Positions 1 to 6,954 of a stretch of DNA of 64,000 bases are shown piece by piece. The notes under the pieces were generated by a model. It saw only the letters and a program-made list of their open reading frames with translations, was not told where the DNA came from and did not search any database. Numbering within the stretch: the first letter of the stretch is position 1; each line of letters opens with the position of its first letter. Both the position numbers and the translations under genes were made by a program. The stretch is from Piscinibacter gummiphilus. Its GTDB lineage: Bacteria > Pseudomonadota > Gammaproteobacteria > Burkholderiales > Burkholderiaceae_C. Location of the stretch: the NCBI RefSeq assembly GCF_002116905.1, contig NZ_CP015118.1:992001-1056000 (forward strand). The letters run 5' to 3'.

Positions 1-31
1 CGTGCAGCGGCTGCGGGAGGCGGGGCTGTGA
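1..31 (+). CDS. 3' end of an unidentified gene
   Basis: An open frame entering from the left edge ends at the TGA at 29-31. The last residues read VQRLREAGL. Nine codons are too few to identify the product. The stop overlaps the GTG start of the next small frame in a GTGA arrangement, which is the usual sign of translational coupling. Confidence 0.3.
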   Translation, partial: VQRLREAGL

Positions 32-135
32 ACGCGCGGGCACTCGCCGGGATGGCGGTGACGGTGCTGATCGCCGTGGTGGCATTCGCACTGCTCGTGG
101 GCCGCTGGGCTGCACGGGACGCGGGCTTCGGGTAA
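28..135 (+). CDS. Possible 35-residue single-pass membrane protein
   Basis: A GTG-started frame of 35 residues overlaps the stop of the upstream gene by GTGA. Residues about 5-24 are one hydrophobic helix (MAVTVLIAVVAFALLVG) followed by basic residues and a short polar tail, so a one-span inner-membrane peptide is expected. Small overlapping membrane peptides of this kind often belong to a membrane complex encoded just upstream, but that gene is outside the window. I do not recognise the family. The call rests on the overlap and the clean hydrophobic span only. Confidence 0.35.
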   Translation: MNARALAGMAVTVLIAVVAFALLVGRWAARDAGFG

Positions 136-166
136 CCTTCGGTCCGACACCGATTCCGGAGCCGAG

Positions 167-1270
167 ATGGACGACCACCCCGCCCGCGCACTGCCAGGTG
201 CCGCTGCGGGCGGCGGTCCACAACCGGCAGGCCTCCTCGAACTCGACGGCAGCGCCGGCGAGGGCGGTGGACAGCGCCTGCGCTCGGCCCTGACCCTGTC
301 GATGTGCACCGGCCGGCCGTTCCGGATGCGCCACATCCGGGCGGGCCGCGAGCGGCCCGGCCTGCTCCGCCAGCACGTCGCGTGTGTCACCGCGTCCCAG
401 GCGGTCAGCGGCGGCTCGGCCGAGGGCGCCGAGGTCGGGTCCACCGAAGTGGCCTTCTCACCGGGCGAGGTGCGCGCCGGCGACCACGTGTTCGGGGTCG
501 GCAGCGCCGGCAGCTGCACGCTGGTGCTGCAGACCGTGTGGCCGGCCCTGATGGCCCTGCGCGAACCCAGCCGCATCATGCTGCGGGGCGGCACCCACAA
601 CCCGGGCGCCCCGCCGTTCCACTTCATCGACCGGGCCTACGCGCCGCTGATGCGCCGCCTGGGCTGCCCCTCCGAACTGCGGCTGCGGCGCCACGGGTTC
701 TACCCGACCGGTGGCGGCGGCATCGAGGTGGTGCTGCCCGGTTCTCCCGACGGGACACTCACGCCGTTCGACCTGCTGGAGCGCGGGGCGTTGCGCAACG
801 GCTACGCCGAATGCCTCGTGGCCGCGGTGCCGCGCCACGTGGGCGCCCGCGAGCTGGACACGCTCGGCCGCGCTTTGGGCTGGTCCGGCGAGCAGTTGCG
901 GCTGCCGCTCGTGCGGCAGAACGAGGGGCCCGGCAACGCGTTGATGGTCACCCTCGAGCATGAGCACCTGGTGGAACTGTTCACCGCGTTCGGCGAGAAG
1001 GGCGTGAGCGCCGAGACCGTGGCCCGCAACGTCGTGCGGGAGGTGCGGGCCTACACCGCGGGCCAGGCCGCCCTCGGCCCGTGGCTGGCCGACCAGTGGA
1101 TGCTGCCGCTGGCCATCGCCGTGTGGCGCACGGGTTCCCCGGCCGGTTTCACCTGTTCGGGACTTTCGGCCCACGCGCGCTCGAACCTCGAGCTGATCGG
1201 GCAGTTCCTGCCCGTGACCTTCCGCACCTCGCAGGCGGACACCGGCTGGCGCGTCGACATCGGCGCCTGA
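167..1270 (+). CDS. rtcA: RNA 3'-terminal phosphate cyclase
   Basis: Converts RNA 3'-phosphates to 2',3'-cyclic phosphates using ATP, through a covalent enzyme-AMP intermediate, in the cytoplasm. The N-terminal GSAGEGGGQRLRSAL segment (about residues 27-41) is the family signature, and RHGFYPTGGGG lies mid-protein. His336 in SAHARSNLELIG sits about 30 residues from the C terminus, where the adenylated His309 of the E. coli enzyme lies. The 367 residues are slightly long for the family (about 340) because of an Ala/Gly-rich N-terminal tail. A GGAG stands about 5 nt before the ATG. No rtcB or rtcR is visible; they could lie upstream of the window. Confidence 0.9.
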   Translation: MDDHPARALPGAAAGGGPQPAGLLELDGSAGEGGGQRLRSALTLSMCTGRPFRMRHIRAGRERPGLLRQHVACVTASQAVSGGSAEGAEVGSTEVAFSPGEVRAGDHVFGVGSAGSCTLVLQTVWPALMALREPSRIMLRGGTHNPGAPPFHFIDRAYAPLMRRLGCPSELRLRRHGFYPTGGGGIEVVLPGSPDGTLTPFDLLERGALRNGYAECLVAAVPRHVGARELDTLGRALGWSGEQLRLPLVRQNEGPGNALMVTLEHEHLVELFTAFGEKGVSAETVARNVVREVRAYTAGQAALGPWLADQWMLPLAIAVWRTGSPAGFTCSGLSAHARSNLELIGQFLPVTFRTSQADTGWRVDIGA

Positions 1271-1295
1271 CCCCCGCGCCCACGGAGGAGCCCCC

Positions 1296-1324
1296 TTGTG
1301 CCGGGGGAGGGTCCGATCTATAAC
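1296..1324 (+). promoter_or_regulatory. Candidate sigma-70 promoter of the YfiR-like/kinase pair
   Basis: TTGTGC (1296-1301) and TATAAC (1319-1324) are separated by exactly 17 nt, giving a credible -35/-10 pair about 75 nt before the ATG at 1400. The -35 lies in a C5...G5 stem (1291-1295 with 1303-1307) that could also serve as a weak end signal for rtcA. Confidence 0.5.
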
Positions 1325-1399
1325 GGATGACAGCATGCCTCCGGGGGGAGATTCCATGTCCAGGTCCAGGTCCTGCGCCCGGCCAGAAGGGCCTCGCCG

Positions 1400-2002
1400 A
1401 TGAGGGCACCTCGTCGCGCGCCGTGGTCGCCCGCCTGGTTCCGCTGGGGCTGGCTGTGCCTGGCGGCGCTCGCCGCCGGAACGACCTGGGCCGTCGACGA
1501 TCGCAACGGCGACTGGCCCGAAGCGGGCGAAACCGAACTGCGCACCAAGGCGGTCTACCTGTACCAGTTCGGCGCGTTCGTCGCCTGGCCCGCCCGGGCG
1601 TTCCCGGCCGTCGAATCCCCGGTCGTGATCGGCATCCTCGAGGCCGAGGCCCTCGCCAACGAACTCTCGATGGTGGTCGACGGGCGCAGGCTGCAGGGGC
1701 GGCCCGTCGCGGTGCGCAAGCTGCACCTGGGCGATTCGCTGGGCGGCGTGCACGTGCTGTTCCTCGGCCGGGGCGCCGATGCCCAGGTGATCGAGGCGAT
1801 TTCGGCGCTGCGGGGCCAGCCGGTGCTGACGGTGGCCGACACGGTGACGCCGGCCGACGTGCGCAGCATCATCCGTTTCCTGGTGGCCGACGGCCGGCTC
1901 CGGTTCGACGTCTCGCTCAAGGCCGCCGAGCAGGCCAGCCTCGGCATCAGCGCGCGGCTGCTCGCGGTGGCCCACCGCGTCGACAGGGGGACGGCGCCAT
2001 GA
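1400..2002 (+). CDS. YfiR-like (DUF4154) periplasmic protein
   Basis: Secreted protein of 200 residues. Residues 1-31 form a signal peptide: basic residues, then the hydrophobic run CLAALAAGTTWA. The mature part starts with ELRTKAVYLYQFGAFVAWP, the typical opening of the YfiR/DUF4154 family, and continues with the family's repeating alpha/beta pattern ending in FDVSLKAAEQASLGISARLL. In Pseudomonas, YfiR binds the periplasmic part of the diguanylate cyclase YfiN and represses it. Here the following gene is a sensor kinase with the same kind of periplasmic domain, so this protein probably modulates that kinase (inference). A GAAGGG lies 9-10 nt before the ATG. Confidence 0.82.
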   Translation: MRAPRRAPWSPAWFRWGWLCLAALAAGTTWAVDDRNGDWPEAGETELRTKAVYLYQFGAFVAWPARAFPAVESPVVIGILEAEALANELSMVVDGRRLQGRPVAVRKLHLGDSLGGVHVLFLGRGADAQVIEAISALRGQPVLTVADTVTPADVRSIIRFLVADGRLRFDVSLKAAEQASLGISARLLAVAHRVDRGTAP

Positions 2003-2024
2003 CCCCCACGGCTCCGGACGCCGG

Positions 2025-4040
2025 ATGAACCCGCCGGTCCAGCGCACCGTCAGCCGCAAGCTGGTCAGTGTCGCGTTGCTGACCACCCTGGTCGTGCTGG
2101 TGCTGTCGATCGCGGCACTCTGCGCGCATACCCTGCGCACCGACTACCGCCGGCTCTCGGCCGACATGCGGGTGCAGTCCGAGCTGATGGGCCACATGAC
2201 CGCGCCGGCGCTCGCGTTCCACGACCGGGCGCTCGCCCGCAACAACCTGCACCTGTTGCGGCTGCGGCCCGAGGTGCTCGGCGCCACCCTCTACGACCAC
2301 CAGGGCCATGTCTTCGCGACGTACACCGCGCCGGAGCAGCCGATGCGGGAGCCGGGCGAGGTCGAGCACGACGGCGTGCGGCTGGAAGGCGACGAGATGG
2401 TGGTGTTCTCGCGCATCGTGCAGGACAAGGACGTGCTCGGCACGCTGCACCTGCGCGTGGACCACGGCCTGTACGACCGCCTGGTCGGGCTGGTCGCCAT
2501 CGGCTTGCTCGTCACGGCGATCGCGATGGTGGTCACGTACCTGCTGTCGACCCGGCTGCACCAGGCGGTGACCGCCCCCATCCTGTCCATCGCCGACATC
2601 GCCCGCGACGTCGTCGAGCGGCGCGACTACTCGCGCCGCGCGTCGAAGACCAGCGACGACGAGATCGGCCTGCTCGCGGACTCGTTCAACGACATGCTGA
2701 GCGAGATCCAGCGGCGCACCGAGGCGCTCGAGCGGTCCAACCAGGAGATCGCCCGCGAGGTGGGCGAACGCACCCTCGCGCAGCAGGAGGTGATGCGGCT
2801 GAACACCCAGCTCGAGCAGCGGGTGCGAGAACGCACGCTGCAGCTCGAAGCCATCAACGAGCAGCTGGTGCTGGCGAAGGCGGTGGCCGAGAAGGCGAAC
2901 CAGGCGAAGTCCGAGTTCCTCTCCAGCATGAGCCACGAGCTGCGCACGCCGCTGAACGCGATCCTCGGCTTCACCCAGCTGCTCGACAGCGACGCGGTGC
3001 CGATCCCCGTGGCCAAGCGCCATGAGTACCTGACGCACATCCTGAAGGCCGGCAAGCACCTGCTGGTGCTGATCAACGAGGTGCTCGACCTCGCGAAGGT
3101 CGAGTCCGGCACGCTCGCGCTGTCGCTCGAGACCGTGAGCCTCGCCGAGGTGTTCCGCGAGTGCCGCGAAATGATCGAGCCCACCGCGGTGCAGCGGCGT
3201 GTGCGCATGGCGTTCGCTCCGGCCGATGGCCTGCACGTGGTGGCGGACCGCACGCGGCTCAAGCAGGTGCTGCTGAACCTGCTGTCGAACGCGGTGAAGT
3301 ACAACCGCGAGGGCGGCGCGGTGGCGGTGGAGGCCCGGGCGTCCGCCACGGGCCGCGTCCGTGTCACGGTGCAGGACACCGGCAAGGGCCTCGACGCCCG
3401 CCAGCGCGCGCTGCTGTTCCAGCCCTTCAACCGGCTCGGCCAGGAGGCGGGACCGGAGGAGGGCACCGGCATCGGCCTCGTCGTGACGAAGCGGCTGGTG
3501 GAGCTGATGGACGGGGAGATCGGGCTCACGAGCACGGTCGACGTGGGCAGCGTGTTCTGGTTCGAGCTGGCCTCGGGCGAGGGCATGACGCCGCGCGAGG
3601 CCGCGCAGGCCGGCGACACGCGCCCGGACCCGTTCTCGACCTCGCCGGTCGAGGGGCGGCGCACCGTGCTGTACGTGGAGGACAACCCCGCGAACCTGCG
3701 GCTCGTCGAGGAGATCGTGGCGCTGCGCACCGACCTGCGCCTGATCTCGGCGGCCGAAGGCGGGCTCGGGGTGACGATGGCCCAGGCGCACCTGCCGGAC
3801 GTGATCCTGATGGACCTCAACCTGCCCGGGGTGGGTGGCGTGGAGGCGCTCAAGCTGCTGGCCGAGGACCCGCGCACGGGCCACATCCCGGTGATCGCGC
3901 TCACCGCGAGCGCGATGCCGCGCGACGTCGACGCGGGCCTCGCGATGGGCTTCTTCCGCTACCTGACCAAGCCGCTCGACGTGGCGGTGTTCCTCGCCGC
4001 GCTCGACGACGCATTGGCGGCCGCGAGCGGGCCGCCCTGA
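2025..4040 (+). CDS. Hybrid sensor histidine kinase (CHASE8-like, HAMP, HisKA, HATPase, REC)
   Basis: Membrane sensor of 671 residues. TM1 lies near residues 12-34, a CHASE8-like periplasmic domain at 35-154, TM2 near 155-178, then HAMP, a coiled coil (about 235-290), HisKA with SHELRTPLNAILGF (His304), an HATPase domain with LLNLLSNAVKYN, DTGKGLD and GTGIGL, and a C-terminal receiver with acceptor Asp597 in MDLNLPG and the conserved Lys in LTKPLD. All catalytic residues are present. It lies 22 nt after the YfiR-like gene and probably forms a two-gene operon with it. There is no HPt domain or separate response regulator nearby, so the downstream partner is unknown. Confidence 0.9.
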   Translation: MNPPVQRTVSRKLVSVALLTTLVVLVLSIAALCAHTLRTDYRRLSADMRVQSELMGHMTAPALAFHDRALARNNLHLLRLRPEVLGATLYDHQGHVFATYTAPEQPMREPGEVEHDGVRLEGDEMVVFSRIVQDKDVLGTLHLRVDHGLYDRLVGLVAIGLLVTAIAMVVTYLLSTRLHQAVTAPILSIADIARDVVERRDYSRRASKTSDDEIGLLADSFNDMLSEIQRRTEALERSNQEIAREVGERTLAQQEVMRLNTQLEQRVRERTLQLEAINEQLVLAKAVAEKANQAKSEFLSSMSHELRTPLNAILGFTQLLDSDAVPIPVAKRHEYLTHILKAGKHLLVLINEVLDLAKVESGTLALSLETVSLAEVFRECREMIEPTAVQRRVRMAFAPADGLHVVADRTRLKQVLLNLLSNAVKYNREGGAVAVEARASATGRVRVTVQDTGKGLDARQRALLFQPFNRLGQEAGPEEGTGIGLVVTKRLVELMDGEIGLTSTVDVGSVFWFELASGEGMTPREAAQAGDTRPDPFSTSPVEGRRTVLYVEDNPANLRLVEEIVALRTDLRLISAAEGGLGVTMAQAHLPDVILMDLNLPGVGGVEALKLLAEDPRTGHIPVIALTASAMPRDVDAGLAMGFFRYLTKPLDVAVFLAALDDALAAASGPP

Positions 4041-4041
4041 C

Positions 4042-4527
4042 TCAGAGGAAGCGTTCGAGCAGGCGCCGCGACGCCTTGTCGAGCCCGAAGCGGTCGCGGA
4101 TCAGGAACTGCACGCCACGTTCGTCGGCGATCAGCAGCGCGCCACCGCCCAGGCGGCGGATGTTCTCCTCGACCTCGAGCACGAGGCGGGTGTCGCCGCG
4201 GTCGGTCTCCACGTCCCACGTGGTGGGCGTGGCGAACGTGGACACCGAACGGATGCGCAGGATCACCGGCGTGAACTCGCGCTGGGCGAGTTCCTCCTCG
4301 ATGAGCTGGCGGGGCGCGTCGGCGAGTGCGCTCAGCCGGTCGATCCACACGAGTTCGTGGCCGTCGGCGCCCACGAGCGAGATGCCTTCGTCGGGCGCCG
4401 CGATGGGGAACGCGCGCACCGGCACGCAGTGCTCCGAACGCACGCCGTCGGCGCCGATGTGGACGAGGTGGCCGAGCGGGGAACGTTCGAGCCGGAACGC
4501 GGGCGGGGTGAGGGCGGTGTCGGTCAT
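4042..4527 (-). CDS. DUF1854 protein associated with cyanophycin metabolism
   Basis: A 161-residue soluble protein of the DUF1854 family with no known biochemical role. Visible features are the acidic early segment, HELVWIDRLSAL, a strongly conserved REFTPVILRIRSVSTFATPTTW stretch (shown here only in part: FTPVILRIRSVS), and a C-terminal RDRFGLDKASRRLLERFL. It follows the ABC exporter gene by 8 nt on the same strand and is divergent from cphA' and cphA. This gene order recurs in betaproteobacteria, where the pair is annotated as cyanophycin-associated. It ends 1 nt from the kinase stop codon (convergent). It may be a cytosolic partner of the exporter (inference). Confidence 0.82.
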   Translation of the reverse strand: MTDTALTPPAFRLERSPLGHLVHIGADGVRSEHCVPVRAFPIAAPDEGISLVGADGHELVWIDRLSALADAPRQLIEEELAQREFTPVILRIRSVSTFATPTTWDVETDRGDTRLVLEVEENIRRLGGGALLIADERGVQFLIRDRFGLDKASRRLLERFL

Positions 4528-4535
4528 CGGGAGGC

Positions 4536-6800
4536 TCACGGGTTGCCGGCGGGGTGGGCGGCGTGGGGCACGGGGTCGGCGGGCGGCAGTTCGTTGCCGT
4601 CGTCGTCCACGCGCCGCAGCTGCGCCTGGTAGAGGCGCCAGTACGCGCCCTGTCTGGCGATCAGTTCGTCGTGCGGGCCCACCTCGACGATGCGGCCGCG
4701 GTCCATCACGACGAGGCGGTCGGCCTTGCGCAGCGTGGAGAGGCGGTGCGCGATGGCGATGGTGGTGCGGCCCTGCACGAGGTTGTCGAGGGCCTTCTGG
4801 ATTTCCTTCTCGGTCTCGGTGTCGACCGCCGACGTGGCCTCGTCGAGGATCAGCAAGCGCGGGTCGATCAGCAGCGCGCGTGCGATCGAGATGCGCTGGC
4901 GTTCGCCGCCCGAGAGGCCCTGGCCGCGTTCGCCCACGAGCGAGTCGTAGCCCTGCGGCAGGCGCAGGATGAACTCGTGCGCGTGGGCCGCGCGTGCGGC
5001 CGCCACGATCTCGGCGCGGGTGGCTTCGGGTTTGCCGTACGCGATGTTCTCGGCGATGGTGCCGAAGAACAGGAAGGGCTCCTGCAGCACGAGGCCGATG
5101 TTGCGGCGGTAGTCGGAGACGGCGTAGCGGCGCACGTCGTGGCCGTCGACGTGGATGGCGCCGTCGGTCACGTCGTAGAAGCGGCAGATCAGGTTCACGA
5201 GCGTGCTCTTGCCCGAGCCGCTGTGGCCCACGAGGCCGATCATCTCGCCCGGCTGGATGTCGAGGTCCAGGCCGCGGATCACCGTTCGGTTGCCGTAGCG
5301 GAAGCCGATGTCGCGCATCTCGATGCGGCCCTTCGCGTTCACGAGCGGCACGGGCTCGGCGGGCTCGGGCACGTTCGAGACGTGGTCGAGGATGTCGAAG
5401 ATGCGCTTGGCGCCCGAAGCCGCCTTCTGCGTGACCGACACGATGCGGCTCATCGAATCGAGCCGCGTGTAGAAGCGGCCGATGTACGCGATGAAGGCGG
5501 TCAGCACACCGACCGTGATCTGCTGGTTCGCCACCAGCCAGATGCCGAAGGCCCACACGACCAGCAGCCCGATCTCGGTGAGCAGCGACACGCTCGGCGA
5601 GAACAGCGACCACGTCTTGTTGAGCCGGTCGTTGACCTCGAGGTTGTGGACGTTCGCGGTGCGGAAGCGCTGCGCCTCGCGGCGCTCCTGCGCGAAGGCC
5701 TTCACGACGCGGATGCCGGGGATGGTGTCGGCCAGCACGTTGGTCACCTCGGACCACACGCGGTCGATGCGTTCGAAGCCGGTGCGCAGGCGGTCGCGCA
5801 CCTTGTGGATCATGTACGCGATGAAGGGCAGCGGCAGCAGCGTGACGAGCGCGAGCCACGGGTTGATGGAGAACAGGATGACGGCCGTCATCCCGATGGT
5901 CAGCACGTCGATCGCGAAGTCGAGCGCGTGCAGCGAGAGGAACACGCAGATGCGGTCGGTCTCGGAGCCGATGCGGGCGATCAGGTCGCCCGTGCGCTTG
6001 CCCCCGAAGTAGTCGAGCGACAGCTGCAGCAGGTGCTCGTACGTGGTGGTGCGCAGGTCCGCGCCGATGCGTTCGGAGACGAGCGCGAGCAGGTAGGTGC
6101 GTGCCCAGCCGAGGCCCCATGCGACGAGCGCCGCGGCGAGCAGGCCGCCCAGGTACAGGCCGACCTTCCACGGGTCGATCTGGGCGCCGTTCTGGAACGG
6201 GATCAGGATGTCGTCCATCAGCGGGATGGCGAGGTACGGCGGCACGAGCGACGCTCCGGTCGACAGCAGGGTCAGCAGGAAGCCGAGGCCGAGCTGTTTC
6301 CGGTAGGGGTGTGCGAAACGCCACAGACGCAGCAGCACCCACGTGGACGGCACGGGTTCGGCTTCCGCGGAAAACGAGGTTTCCTCGTCGGGCTCGAGGG
6401 GCTCGGCGTGACGTCCCTCACGAAGTGCCTCGACCCGTTGCTCGAAGACCTTCACCAATTTCAGCGATTGGGCGTGTGCACCGAGCGTGAACCGCCATTG
6501 CGCGAGCCGCGAGCTTGTATCGAGGAGTTCCAGCGTGGCCACGCCGGCGTGATCGAAGGAGCGCATCGCGAGGTCCGCGGACAGCGTCCAGGCCTGCCAT
6601 GCGTCGCTGTTTGGCGACAAGTTCCACACGCGAGAATCTGTGATCGCCACGAGGCCAAAACCGAAGCGCAACGAGCCCGGATCGAGGTCAACCGCGAGCG
6701 TGGCGAGCACGTTCTCATTCGGGGCGAGTTCAGCTCGCAGGGCCGCAAGAGATGTCTCGGTGCGGGCTTCCAACGTCAGATCGGAATCGAGTAGTGGCAT
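4536..6800 (-). CDS. ABC exporter (fused permease-ATPase) associated with cyanophycin genes
   Basis: A half-transporter of 754 residues. About 170 N-terminal residues form a soluble domain, followed by a six-helix exporter-type membrane domain (about 180-460) and an ATPase domain. Walker A is GHSGSGKST (near residue 530), the signature is LSGGERQRISIARAL, Walker B is LLILDEATS, and the H-loop is IAIAHRLST. It should act as a homodimer in the inner membrane. The substrate is unknown. I chose the ATG at 6800 because longer starts would run into the coding region of cphA' and would add an atypical N terminus; no strong ribosome site precedes it. The DUF1854 gene follows directly. Confidence 0.82.
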   Translation of the reverse strand: MPLLDSDLTLEARTETSLAALRAELAPNENVLATLAVDLDPGSLRFGFGLVAITDSRVWNLSPNSDAWQAWTLSADLAMRSFDHAGVATLELLDTSSRLAQWRFTLGAHAQSLKLVKVFEQRVEALREGRHAEPLEPDEETSFSAEAEPVPSTWVLLRLWRFAHPYRKQLGLGFLLTLLSTGASLVPPYLAIPLMDDILIPFQNGAQIDPWKVGLYLGGLLAAALVAWGLGWARTYLLALVSERIGADLRTTTYEHLLQLSLDYFGGKRTGDLIARIGSETDRICVFLSLHALDFAIDVLTIGMTAVILFSINPWLALVTLLPLPFIAYMIHKVRDRLRTGFERIDRVWSEVTNVLADTIPGIRVVKAFAQERREAQRFRTANVHNLEVNDRLNKTWSLFSPSVSLLTEIGLLVVWAFGIWLVANQQITVGVLTAFIAYIGRFYTRLDSMSRIVSVTQKAASGAKRIFDILDHVSNVPEPAEPVPLVNAKGRIEMRDIGFRYGNRTVIRGLDLDIQPGEMIGLVGHSGSGKSTLVNLICRFYDVTDGAIHVDGHDVRRYAVSDYRRNIGLVLQEPFLFFGTIAENIAYGKPEATRAEIVAAARAAHAHEFILRLPQGYDSLVGERGQGLSGGERQRISIARALLIDPRLLILDEATSAVDTETEKEIQKALDNLVQGRTTIAIAHRLSTLRKADRLVVMDRGRIVEVGPHDELIARQGAYWRLYQAQLRRVDDDGNELPPADPVPHAAHPAGNP

Positions 6801-6954
6801 GGTGATGATGTCGTACCGCGGTGCAGTGCATGGGTCCGCTTTCCGCAGCGGGGTCGGGAATTCTCGCCGAAGCGCACCGTTTCGTGTTTCATCGGAGGGA
6901 GCCGGGCATTTCCATACGGCGCACAATTGCGGGCTGGACCGGATCCTTCCGGTC

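Noticed and set aside
458..2140. Long minus-strand open frame across rtcA and the YfiR-like gene
   Set aside because: It overlaps two well-supported genes and its product has no recognisable domain, which is expected from shadow frames in GC-rich DNA.
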